Below, in pieces: positions 1 through 7,896 of a stretch of DNA of 23,373 bases. The position numbers and the translations under genes are program-made. The first letter of the stretch is position 1. Each line of letters begins with the position of its first letter. The stretch comes from a virus: positions 1 to 23,373 of the IMG/VR virus record IMGVR_UViG_3300044681_000086; one strand, written 5' to 3'. The notes beneath the pieces were generated by a model. That model was given only the letters and a program-made list of their open reading frames with translations. It had not been told where the DNA came from and did no database searches.

Positions 1-747
1 ATTCGTCCCATCTGGCATGTTGAAGTCAAATAGACCTGTTGCACTTGTAACCGCAAGAGGTTCTGCAAACAAGGCAGTAGATTCGATAATAAACGGAGGT
101 ACATCGTATACGCCTGGATTCGGTTGAGTTTCAATGTCAAGATCAACAGCCGTAACAATCTGAACCTCACCCGCAAGATACATTCCCGCAGGGTGAGCGA
201 ACAGTTTATATACATCTCTCCAAGATTCTGTAGATAATTCCGTTTTAATCAGAATTGCAAACATCTGATACAGTTTATCGTTAGTAAGATATCTCTGAGA
301 CTCAGCACCAATTTTATCTTCACCAACAAAGAAGACTTGTTCCTTACCGTAAATTACATCAGGGTCAATCTGGAAGAATGTCCTGAAGAATTGTTGGATA
401 GTGAACTTAGTTCCCTTTGAACGATACAGTGTGTTTGAATATTTTGCAGCCTCTCTCTTGTCAGCAAACCCTTCGAAGTACGCCTGACCAAGAAGTAATT
501 CATCCTCAATAAAAGAAAGAAGTTTTAAATCTGTCTGTGTGATGTCACGTGAAAAGAACAACTCCTTAATTATATGAGAAGGAGATTCATCTGTCTGTTC
601 AAATTCATAATAATGATTGAGAAAGTTGACAAGATTAGGATAATCCTGTACAATCCAATCAGGGATGACATCCTCTACCGAATAGGTCTGCGTATTTAAA
701 TTACGTCTACCTAAATCGATAAGGGTTCTGTCTAATGCGTGACTCAT
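1..747 (-). CDS. Baseplate/tail structural protein, 3' part cut off by window edge
   Basis: The frame is open from an ATG at 747 through the left edge of the window, so 249 N-terminal codons are visible and the C-terminus is missing. It follows gp6 by 10 nt on the same strand, so it is probably co-transcribed with the baseplate wedge genes. The N-terminal part contains the pattern YPNLVNFLNHYYEF and, later, YRSKGTKFTIQQFFRTFF. Such segments recur near the N-termini of large virion proteins encoded just after gp6 in T4-like marine phages. In T4 the wedge partner of gp6 is gp7, so a gp7-like wedge role is possible, but I base this on position and a remembered pattern, not on a proven domain. 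It has no signal peptide or membrane segment. It could also be a gp8-type or other baseplate-associated structural protein. Confidence 0.6.
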   Translation of the reverse strand, partial: MSHALDRTLIDLGRRNLNTQTYSVEDVIPDWIVQDYPNLVNFLNHYYEFEQTDESPSHIIKELFFSRDITQTDLKLLSFIEDELLLGQAYFEGFADKREAAKYSNTLYRSKGTKFTIQQFFRTFFQIDPDVIYGKEQVFFVGEDKIGAESQRYLTNDKLYQMFAILIKTELSTESWRDVYKLFAHPAGMYLAGEVQIVTAVDLDIETQPNPGVYDVPPFIIESTALFAEPLAVTSATGLFDFNMPDGTN

Positions 748-757
748 TCAAACACCC

Positions 758-2587
758 TTAGTTTGTTGCTGTGACAAGAACACCCTTAGCGGTTGTTCTA
801 TCAACATCTTGTTCTAAGATATATTCTCTCAGAGGTGAAATAGCACTTTGGTTAGAAGGAACTGCCGAGATTTTCACGTAAGTTCCACCGCCCACAATTT
901 GATCAATCTGTAGGCCAACAAAGTTGACCTTACCTGTCGATGGTGTATATGTTCCAACGTTATCAACAACGGTTTTGTTTGTTGCAAGGTTGATCACCTG
1001 AAGTTTGTTGCTGTTCAGTTGGTTTCTAATTTGACACGTTTGGTTTCTAAAGAAGAAAGATGATGATGATACACGATACTGAACATCATCCGGATCAGCA
1101 ATAGGCACAGGGAATGTAAACGTGTAATCTCTTTCCACACCAAGACTAGGAATCAATCTCTGTTGCATCTTAATATCGGCTCGTGATGAGAGAACAGCCG
1201 GACTAACATCATCAACCAAACTCAACATGTTCGATCTACGGAAAGAACTTTCGAACTTTCCTACAGCAGCAGTAAAATAGTTTTCGATAACCGTTCTCAC
1301 ATTATCCTGAATCGTGTTCAATGACAGTGTTGTCAACCTTGGGTTGAACTGGAAGAACACTTGAGGTTCGATATATGTTGTGATTGGATCAGTAAACTTG
1401 ATATCAAAAGAAGCAACACCAAGTTGATCTGACAAATCCTTGATAGAGTTTTTGGTTGTTACAATTCTATCGGCAGGAACATCATCATTAAACTTAATGG
1501 ACATGAAGACCGTTCCGAATTCCGGCTCCGCATTGTCTTCTCCACCCCACGCCTTAATATCAGTAATTAGATTTGAAAAGTTTCTTAATACCAGAGAAGA
1601 ATAGTCAACGTGAGTCACCATTCTATTCTGTGCAGCATACTGGAAAGGAGCATTCTTTCGAATAGATTCGATAGATTCTTTTTCCGCTCCACCGACTGAT
1701 CTACTACGAGTAGTTACCTTTGGTGTTCTGTTTGTTGTGTTATTAATTTTGATGGTGTCGGCTGGTTGAAATATTAAAGCATTATTGCCGGCTTCCCCAT
1801 TACAGGACAAGTACTGAACCACAATCTTATAACCAGACTTGGGTGTCTGACCAAGTGTAGTACCGTTACCAAAACTCAATTCATAATACCCATTAGGCAT
1901 TTCCTTGAGAATGTACAACGTGGACTGTTCGTTGATCGTAGTTGCATCCAAGATATTGGTGTATGTGATATATGAAGATGATGTCGGATTCTCATAAACT
2001 TTAACAATAGCGGTATTGATATCCATATTCACATCGGGAATGATGTAAAGTGCATATTCGTCATTGTCGCCTGCAATGAAGGTCTTTGTCTTTGATTCAC
2101 CTTCGTAGATAGGAATATCAGCCGACCCATCTAATGTTGTAAATCTATAATATCCAGCACCATCATCCGTGGCCTGAATTGTCTCTTGAGTCTGAAACTT
2201 ATAAATGGTTCCATCGATAACTGAGGTGAATTTATATCCACTGGCAACAGTGATCGTATTTTGTCTATCCGTGATACCAGATAGGTTAAGAGCCATTCGG
2301 ATTCTGGCTTCTGCACTGCTCTTTGAATCTGGAATATAACCGACACCTTCTGCCAAAGAGATGATTGAACTGCGAAGTTGTGCAGTAGACAGGAACGACT
2401 CATTAAGCGCAAAGTTAGCGGTAAGGGCATTCAAGTGTGTGTTGTATGCGAGAACGTCTAGAATGTTTGACAGACCAGAAGCTTCAAAGTTATAATCAGC
2501 AAACTCGCCTTTCTCAATCAAGTAATTTTTTAAATTATTCTTGATATTAACAAAGTCTAGCGCTGAAGATTTAATAGTTGTACTCAT
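758..2587 (-). CDS. gp6: Baseplate wedge protein gp6 (baseplate J-like)
   Basis: The 609-aa product is close to T4 gp6 (about 660 aa). In T4, gp6 forms the wedge ring that clamps the baseplate together and belongs to the wider baseplate-J family. The N-terminus (about residues 10-60) has FVNIKNNLKNYLIEKG and an NILDVLAYNTHLNALTANFALNE segment, a hallmark of the gp6/J N-terminal helical region. The central part is beta-rich, with GYYELSFGNGTTLG around residue 235 (the FGDG-like loop of J proteins). From about residue 300 there is a segment with YAAQNRMVTHVDYSSLV, typical of the J core. It starts 1 nt after the gp25 stop, so the two are translated from one message, the usual gp25-gp6 order. Confidence is high from length, motifs and neighbours. 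Confidence 0.9.
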   Translation of the reverse strand: MSTTIKSSALDFVNIKNNLKNYLIEKGEFADYNFEASGLSNILDVLAYNTHLNALTANFALNESFLSTAQLRSSIISLAEGVGYIPDSKSSAEARIRMALNLSGITDRQNTITVASGYKFTSVIDGTIYKFQTQETIQATDDGAGYYRFTTLDGSADIPIYEGESKTKTFIAGDNDEYALYIIPDVNMDINTAIVKVYENPTSSSYITYTNILDATTINEQSTLYILKEMPNGYYELSFGNGTTLGQTPKSGYKIVVQYLSCNGEAGNNALIFQPADTIKINNTTNRTPKVTTRSRSVGGAEKESIESIRKNAPFQYAAQNRMVTHVDYSSLVLRNFSNLITDIKAWGGEDNAEPEFGTVFMSIKFNDDVPADRIVTTKNSIKDLSDQLGVASFDIKFTDPITTYIEPQVFFQFNPRLTTLSLNTIQDNVRTVIENYFTAAVGKFESSFRRSNMLSLVDDVSPAVLSSRADIKMQQRLIPSLGVERDYTFTFPVPIADPDDVQYRVSSSSFFFRNQTCQIRNQLNSNKLQVINLATNKTVVDNVGTYTPSTGKVNFVGLQIDQIVGGGTYVKISAVPSNQSAISPLREYILEQDVDRTTAKGVLVTATN

Positions 2588-2588
2588 C

Positions 2589-3044
2589 TTACCTTAACCT
2601 ATTAATAGACGTTGTGAGTGTTATTTCTTCTAATGAGTTAATAACCCTAAAAACCACAGTAACCTCAATTGAATTAGAATCGGGTTGTATATTTGTTTTC
2701 ACAACGAGAGTATTAAAATCCACTCTAGGTTCATATGCCTTGATAGCGGATTGAATCCTTTTTTTAATTCTTGCTTCAATCATATCATCTGTTAACTCAA
2801 ACAGATATCTTGTAATGTTTCCACCAAAGTATGGTTGAAAAGGTCTTTCACCAAAATTAGTCAACAGAAGATTCTTGACAGCCTGTTTAACCGCAGCTGC
2901 CTCTGTCTTTTTATAAAGGTCTCCCGATACAGGTTTTGGAGTGAATGCGATATCGAAATCGATGTACTTGCGGTTTCTTGTAGTCGCAAGTGTTACCGTA
3001 TCCAATCCCGTGTCTTCGGTAGAAAGAGCTCTTCTAATTGCCAT
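2589..3044 (-). CDS. gp25: Baseplate wedge subunit gp25 (gpW/gp25 lysozyme-like fold)
   Basis: The 151-aa product (T4 gp25 is 132 aa) belongs to the gpW/gp25 family, which joins the wedge to the tube/sheath interface and is conserved in nearly all contractile injection machines. Visible support: an N-terminal YIDFDIAFTPKPVSGDLY segment, then AVKQAVKNLLLTNFGERPFQPYFG (residues 52-75), the conserved helix plus the GERPFxPxFG loop. After this come a helix of basic and acidic residues and a C-terminal beta pair (NSIEVTVVFRVIN). A perfect late promoter motif lies about 28 nt upstream, inside the end of the preceding gene, so gp25-gp6 can be transcribed separately from the upstream hub genes. A purine-rich GAGAGAA precedes the ATG. 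Confidence 0.92.
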   Translation of the reverse strand: MAIRRALSTEDTGLDTVTLATTRNRKYIDFDIAFTPKPVSGDLYKKTEAAAVKQAVKNLLLTNFGERPFQPYFGGNITRYLFELTDDMIEARIKKRIQSAIKAYEPRVDFNTLVVKTNIQPDSNSIEVTVVFRVINSLEEITLTTSINRLR

Positions 3045-3071
3045 TTGTTCTCTCTTGTGTTATACTACGTT

Positions 3072-3079
3072 TATTTATA
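3072..3079 (-). promoter_or_regulatory. T4-type late promoter for gp25-gp6
   Basis: A perfect TATAAATA on the minus strand. In T4 this octamer is the -10 element read by the gp55 sigma factor with gp33 and the sliding clamp. Transcription would start about 6 nt after it, giving a leader of roughly 20 nt before the gp25 ATG at 3044. The motif overlaps the TAA stop of the upstream gene. Confidence 0.75.
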
Positions 3080-3668
3080 CAGATTCTAGAACTTCTACCA
3101 GTTCTTTATTTGATAACAAACGACCATTATATTGTGTCTGCACAACCTGAGTAAATTTAATATCCCATGTAGAAGGAACTGTGGGCATCTCAACTAAAAT
3201 CTGTGAAGTCATACTACCATCGGGGTTGTAATGATCATAGTCTAGGACAAGTCTATTGTATTGCATGTGGTCTTTCCAGAACTTGGCAATATCGTAGGTA
3301 GATGCATGATCGATCTTACCTCGTTTGTTGTAGACTTGATAGACTACCAGTCTACCATCTTCTTTTAGTTTATTGTCACCCTTAACTACCTCGTGCGGGC
3401 CCGCTTCATAAATGCCTTCAGAAATTGTCACTCTGACATCTTTGAATATCTTGGTATCCTGATTTACAGAATTCAACAGTTCAGCATGTAGATACAGGTT
3501 TCTTGCGAGTTGTGATCTTTTTGCAGCTGTCCCAATATGTCCTATACCAGACGCACCATGTCCTAAAAACGTGGCAATAGTCACCCCCTTACCGAGAGGG
3601 AGTTTGGAAGTGATAAGTCTACCTTCCGTATTATCTGGATTGTATTTTGAGTTGGGAATATAAATCAT
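3075..3668 (-). CDS. Conserved phage structural-region protein of unknown function
   Basis: The 197-aa product sits between the spike gene and gp25. Its ATG overlaps the end of the spike gene by 4 nt (ATGA), so translation is probably coupled. I do not recognise a catalytic domain. Visible features: a Gly-rich segment around residues 30-48 (TFLGHGASGIGHIGTAAKR), then SQLARNLYLHAELLNSVNQ, then FKDVRVTISEGIYEAG. The last two recall proteins found next to gp5/gp25 in T4-like marine phages, often listed only as hypothetical or virion proteins. The mixed alpha/beta, soluble character and the location inside the baseplate operon suggest a virion or baseplate-assembly component. That role is inferred from context alone. 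Confidence 0.7.
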   Translation of the reverse strand: MIYIPNSKYNPDNTEGRLITSKLPLGKGVTIATFLGHGASGIGHIGTAAKRSQLARNLYLHAELLNSVNQDTKIFKDVRVTISEGIYEAGPHEVVKGDNKLKEDGRLVVYQVYNKRGKIDHASTYDIAKFWKDHMQYNRLVLDYDHYNPDGSMTSQILVEMPTVPSTWDIKFTQVVQTQYNGRLLSNKELVEVLESV

Positions 3669-5137
3669 GCTGAATCTCCAAATGAGGATAATCTATCCCT
3701 CTCGGCTTCAAGTACGTCTTGTCGTGTCTGAGCGTCCAATCCTAATGTTACCTGTTGTCCCAAATTGGCTTCGGTATTTCCAAGAGGAATCGTACCAACA
3801 AATGATGATGGATTCTGTCCAGTAGTCCTACCAATAGCAGGAGGGTTTACATTCAGAGATTGTGTGCTTATAAGTCCATCCGCCATTGCTCTGAGTTGTA
3901 GATTTTGTCTATTGTCCGAGTCTCTCATTGCACCACGCAAATCTTGAGTTGAGGGTTCACCATCATGGAAAACTCCACCATACCCTTCTGCATCTTCAAG
4001 ATTCTTTTTCAGTTTGTCTCCAGCATCAATTGTTACAGTCTTAATACCATAAGGCCCGCCTAACAAACTTGTCATAACCAACGGAGAAGGAATAGTTGGA
4101 ATTGTCGGGGGTGTTGGGAAAGGAGGAGGTGTAAAGTCCGGAATAGTAGGAGCAGCGCCACCAAGTGCGGCCGCAGAGATTGCAGTCCCAGCGGTCAATG
4201 ATGCCTTTGATACCATTGCTGATATAGACCCACCCAATACGTTACCGTAGAATGCAGCACCAGAAGCAAAGGGAACCGGCCCAGCAGGGCCCATATAAGT
4301 CTTACCAACATAGTCAACAAGTTGTCCGCCAAAAGAACCCGTCACACCAATAACAGAACAATGTATGCCTGTCATGTTGACAACCTTGGATGAAGCTGCA
4401 ACCTCATTCTTACCAGATAACATCACCGTTCCATCAGAAGATAGAGATAGTGTTCCCTCTGTGGACAACGACATACCACCTTTGGCGTTATATTGTGTAG
4501 ACCCAAGAACAGTTTCGATTCTACTTGCACCAACAACGTTTGTCTGGTTACCCTTAATGGTTCCTTCACGATTACCTGAAACTAGATCACGATAGTTCTT
4601 AGCGACCTTTTCGTTCTTATGTCCCTTGGTTCTAATGTTGTAGTTACCACCAACATCAACATTATAATTACCTTCGATGAACATGTCAACATTACCTTTG
4701 TAGGCCATCTTGGTATCACCTTCTACGATGATACGCATGTCACCCCCAACGGTTTCTAGTTTATTTGCAACCGAACTGATATAGATCGTTCCATCAGGAC
4801 GAATCTCAATACCCGCACCCGTCCTATGTTTGATCAGAATCCTTTCACCACCAGCGGTATCGTCATATTCAATTACGTGACCAGAATACGTTTCCTTTAC
4901 TTGGTTGTAAGGATACTGTGAAGGTTGTGTGTCTTTCAGTTCAAGATCAATTTCTGAAAATGTGGCAGTCACATTTAGATCATTGATTTTATCTCCACGA
5001 GCAGCCTTATTGATTGAGGATTCCCCCCAATACTGTTTGCGAGGAAATTCACCAGAGGGGTCTTGAAATCCATAAAGGGGGACTTGCTGTTGACCTTCTT
5101 CTTCACTTCTCTCTGTGATTATATTTTCTTTTGCCAT
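3665..5137 (-). CDS. Baseplate central spike protein, gp5 C-terminal beta-helix type
   Basis: The 490-aa product corresponds to the needle part of T4 gp5 and the related VgrG/gpV spikes, without the OB-fold and lysozyme. Residues about 85-270 hold short beta repeats with regular V/I-x-G-N/D spacing, for example GDTKMAYKGNVDMFIEGNYN followed by VDVGGNYNIRTKG, which would wind into the triple-stranded beta-helix. The start is polar (residues 1-60). After residue 270 comes a small-residue region with AGPVPFASGAAFYG, and a proline-rich stretch near residues 335-350 (PPPFPTPPTIPTIPSP) that may be a linker. The last 100 residues are polar. It overlaps the amidase gene by 1 nt at 5137. No metal-binding tip motif such as HxH was obvious at the C-terminus. 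A separate PAAR-type tip protein might therefore exist elsewhere; that is inference. Confidence 0.75.
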   Translation of the reverse strand: MAKENIITERSEEEGQQQVPLYGFQDPSGEFPRKQYWGESSINKAARGDKINDLNVTATFSEIDLELKDTQPSQYPYNQVKETYSGHVIEYDDTAGGERILIKHRTGAGIEIRPDGTIYISSVANKLETVGGDMRIIVEGDTKMAYKGNVDMFIEGNYNVDVGGNYNIRTKGHKNEKVAKNYRDLVSGNREGTIKGNQTNVVGASRIETVLGSTQYNAKGGMSLSTEGTLSLSSDGTVMLSGKNEVAASSKVVNMTGIHCSVIGVTGSFGGQLVDYVGKTYMGPAGPVPFASGAAFYGNVLGGSISAMVSKASLTAGTAISAAALGGAAPTIPDFTPPPFPTPPTIPTIPSPLVMTSLLGGPYGIKTVTIDAGDKLKKNLEDAEGYGGVFHDGEPSTQDLRGAMRDSDNRQNLQLRAMADGLISTQSLNVNPPAIGRTTGQNPSSFVGTIPLGNTEANLGQQVTLGLDAQTRQDVLEAERDRLSSFGDSA

Positions 5138-7038
5138 TATCTGTCAAACCTATTTTGTACATATTTCTTTACGTCAAACTGTGGGTCATCAGAACCGTTC
5201 TCAATATCACTATGACCGATAACATTCAAGCCAGGGAATCTTCTATAGAAGTTTATCAGGATAGATTCCAAGGTGTCAAATTGGGCTCTTGTATAAGATT
5301 CGATACCCTTATAGAAATCCGGATTTTCTGTACCAGCGGCCGCATTAATCCCACCAACCATAACAACATCGATAGAATAGTTTGCATAATCAACAGGAGT
5401 AACCTCCGAAACAACGTTCGAAGGAATACCTCTTTCTAATGTTCCGTCCCTACGAATTACATAGTGGAACTGCATACCGTTATATCCACGTTCAGTCAAT
5501 CTTTCATGAATATCTGCCGCAGTCAAGAACTGGTTGTTATATGAATTTGTTGAGTGAATAACAAGATGGGTGATAGAACGTTTCGTTACCATAACCTCTT
5601 GTGCAAGTTCCTCATAGGAATCACATGTTGAGAACTTCGGAATACCGCCCGGAGCTTGGTCTGTGTAGTAATTAGACCCGTAGTTCTTCAGGTTCTTATT
5701 CTGATTAAAGAAGTCGTTCTGTGAGACAAAGAGGTTACCCTGAATTGTGGTATCGAAGATAGCAACGTTGTCTTCGGTTGCAACAAAAATTTCATCAAAG
5801 TCTGCAAGAATTGCAGGATCAACTCCACGTAAAACGGCAAGATTGTTGATGTTATCTTGCAGTTGCTTGGTATTAGAATAAGATTCTACCTCAGCGATAA
5901 TAGGAAGCATATCGGGGTGAATGTTCTTGTTCTTGCTGACAATTGTTTTAACAGCATTAGCTACGTCTTTTGGTTGTCCAGTATTAAGTTGATCCATTAC
6001 CGTACCAACTTCTGCCTTAGACAATACCGCACCACCAGTAATTTGTGTGATCGATTTACCCAAAGTTGAGTTATAGTCCTCTACCTTGTTTTGTAGAGAA
6101 CCACCCTTACTTCCAGAAGATGTCAAGGCCTGTGCAACCGCCACCGCAGTGATAAGAGGTGATGCAATATCAAGAACGGTTTCGATTGTATCACCAATAC
6201 CATCAGCTACCTTATTAATACCCTTCTCGATATCAGTAATACTTTTACCAACTTCTTTAAACTTATCTTTAATTCCGGTATCTTGTGCAACAGTATCCAG
6301 AACAGTTCCTAAAGGATCATCAATTGCAGATGCAACTTTAAATACATTTGATGTTACAGCATCCATAGCTGTCCCAATTTTATCAAATTGGTTTCCTAAT
6401 TCCTTTAGACTGTTTATGCCACCAAGACCTTTAAATTCACCACCCGCAGCTTCGATTGATGCTGTGAGACCATCAACCTTTTCCGTAATTGCATTGCCTG
6501 CATTTTCTAACGCATCACCTGTCGCAGCACCAACGTTGATGTTACTTGCCAAATCAGCCAATGCACCCAGAGCGGTAATTAATCTCATGAGTCCAGCAAT
6601 AGTGTCACCAACACCACCACCAATACTATTGATGTTCGCTGATAATAAACTTAAGTCTGTACTATCAACCCAGAACTCTTGTGAGAAAACATTCCATGAC
6701 GCAGAATCAATATTAGCATTTGCAGAATCATCCAACTCTCCACCAATTGTGGCGGTAACTGTGTTTTGAATGTCTGTCGCACTTTGTCTCAAACCAAAGT
6801 CATTAGACTGTATTAATGCCTGACCAGTTGTGTTCGCTTCACCCGCATTATCCGTTCCTGTTAATGACGTAATGCCTGATATGGATTGACCCACTTGTGT
6901 GAAGTTCGTTGTGTTGTTTGCAATATTACGATCAGACACCAACCCAACAGCATTAGTAATGGTTGCGGAGTTCTGAATATTATTTCTATTATTGTCTAGA
7001 CGTAATAACTCGTTTACGCTAGTTTTAGTAACAGCCAT
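5137..7038 (-). CDS. Baseplate hub-associated protein with C-terminal N-acetylmuramoyl-L-alanine amidase domain
   Basis: 633 aa. The last ~145 residues form an amidase_2/PGRP/AmpD-type domain that cuts the bond between MurNAc and L-Ala. It has THLVIHSTNS (H495), FHYVIRRDGTLERG (H525, the usual core strand and hairpin) and VIGHSDIENGSDDPQF (H609 and D618). The expected zinc ligands are H495, H609 and D618, as in the AmpD H/H/D set. The preceding ~480 residues are low in aromatics and rich in A, I, G, N, T. They include long amphipathic helices and hydrophobic runs such as TIAGLMRLITALGALADLAS (near residue 145) and VLDIASPLITAVAVAQALTS (near residue 290), the kind of sequence seen in tape-measure or membrane-penetrating tail proteins. 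A strong SD (GGAGG) precedes the ATG. It lies between the gp5 N-terminal-type gene and the spike gene, so it probably supplies the wall-cutting activity of the tail tip. No signal peptide is seen, which fits delivery by the virion rather than export. Confidence 0.82.
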   Translation of the reverse strand: MAVTKTSVNELLRLDNNRNNIQNSATITNAVGLVSDRNIANNTTNFTQVGQSISGITSLTGTDNAGEANTTGQALIQSNDFGLRQSATDIQNTVTATIGGELDDSANANIDSASWNVFSQEFWVDSTDLSLLSANINSIGGGVGDTIAGLMRLITALGALADLASNINVGAATGDALENAGNAITEKVDGLTASIEAAGGEFKGLGGINSLKELGNQFDKIGTAMDAVTSNVFKVASAIDDPLGTVLDTVAQDTGIKDKFKEVGKSITDIEKGINKVADGIGDTIETVLDIASPLITAVAVAQALTSSGSKGGSLQNKVEDYNSTLGKSITQITGGAVLSKAEVGTVMDQLNTGQPKDVANAVKTIVSKNKNIHPDMLPIIAEVESYSNTKQLQDNINNLAVLRGVDPAILADFDEIFVATEDNVAIFDTTIQGNLFVSQNDFFNQNKNLKNYGSNYYTDQAPGGIPKFSTCDSYEELAQEVMVTKRSITHLVIHSTNSYNNQFLTAADIHERLTERGYNGMQFHYVIRRDGTLERGIPSNVVSEVTPVDYANYSIDVVMVGGINAAAGTENPDFYKGIESYTRAQFDTLESILINFYRRFPGLNVIGHSDIENGSDDPQFDVKKYVQNRFDR

Positions 7039-7040
7039 TA

Positions 7041-7892
7041 TTAACCTCCGCCCATCTGATCATGAATAGTATTCGCAGTATTTATTGCACGATTTGTTAG
7101 GGCTTCTTGATCTGCTTTTAGTACTTCAAGACTTGCAACAACCGTGTTTCCGTTACTTTTATCATTAGCGCTCAATGTTCTTGCACGGGAGAGATTACTA
7201 TTTTTGGCTTCAGAATTAACAAACTCCAGTTGATCACCAAATTCATCAAAGTTTTCTATGGAGTTTCTCAGTCTTTCCGCATCGGTCTCTTGCCAACCAC
7301 CAATGCCATATCGTTGACCATCTTGAGAATAACCCGTCACCATCCCAGAAGAGATGTCTAATGCCGCAGTCATTCCCACTGCTTGTTCTCTGCTCCAACC
7401 ATTTGCGGTAAGATATCTAATCGCTTCCGATTGTCTTGCTAATCTAGTCTCTTCACTGATTTCACCCACGTTTGAGTTTTCTACCAAATCTTCATTAACA
7501 GTTGCACGAGGATTTGTAAACGGTTCCTCAACAAAGCCGGGGTCTTGTCCTACCTGAATAGGACTTGCATATTCAAATGTAGGTAGAGAACCAAGAACGA
7601 TAGGAGTCTGCGATGACTTACCATCCATAAAGAAACCAAACACAATTGTACCAGCCTCCAGTCTAGGTGTAGCACCAAGACCTGAAGTTCCACCTTCGGT
7701 TGTCGGTATTAATACCTGTGCCCAAGGAAGGTCTGCTTGTGGAATATCTCGTGTAGACGGAGACATTGTTCCGTGTATTCTAATTTGCACACGTCCCTCT
7801 AGGTTTTCCCCTTTAGGTGGACGGGCATCAATAACGGTGGCAATAAACCATCGTACATCGTCACCATAATACTGAACGGGAATGGTCTTCAT
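7041..7892 (-). CDS. gp5 N-terminal-type OB-fold protein with tail-lysozyme-like domain
   Basis: 283 aa. Residues about 10-105 match the gp5/VgrG OB-fold that docks on the gp27 hub: VRWFIATVIDARPPKGENLE, then GRVQIRIHG, then LPWAQVLIPTTEGG and GTIVFGFFMDG with a closing VLGSLP. Residues about 153-235 resemble the phage tail lysozyme family: YLTANGWSREQAVGMTAALD (160-179), then YGIGGWQETDAERLR (195-209). In that family the first helix normally ends in an ExG/ESG-type catalytic glutamate. Here the matching place reads DISSGM (residues 179-184) with serine instead, so the domain may be inactive. The C-terminal 50 residues are helical. It follows gp27 by 4 nt. In T4 the OB-fold, lysozyme and beta-helix are one polypeptide; here they lie in separate genes. 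Confidence 0.8.
   Translation of the reverse strand: MKTIPVQYYGDDVRWFIATVIDARPPKGENLEGRVQIRIHGTMSPSTRDIPQADLPWAQVLIPTTEGGTSGLGATPRLEAGTIVFGFFMDGKSSQTPIVLGSLPTFEYASPIQVGQDPGFVEEPFTNPRATVNEDLVENSNVGEISEETRLARQSEAIRYLTANGWSREQAVGMTAALDISSGMVTGYSQDGQRYGIGGWQETDAERLRNSIENFDEFGDQLEFVNSEAKNSNLSRARTLSANDKSNGNTVVASLEVLKADQEALTNRAINTANTIHDQMGGG
7079..7086 (-). promoter_or_regulatory. Possible late promoter for the amidase gene
   Basis: AATAAATA on the minus strand, one mismatch from TATAAATA, placed so that transcription would begin about 35 nt before the amidase ATG at 7038. It lies within the end of the OB-fold gene. A single 7/8 match inside coding DNA can occur by chance, so this is tentative. Confidence 0.35.
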
Positions 7893-7896
7893 ATAA

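Noticed and set aside
2193-2200. TATAAATG on the plus strand near 2200
   Set aside because: It differs from TATAAATA in the last base, lies antisense in gp6 and no plus-strand gene follows.
6086-6769. Long open frame (227 codons) on the plus strand
   Set aside because: It lies antisense to the amidase-bearing gene, has no SD or promoter and its translation is repetitive in Ser/Pro/Ala from opposite-strand codon bias. It is a shadow frame.
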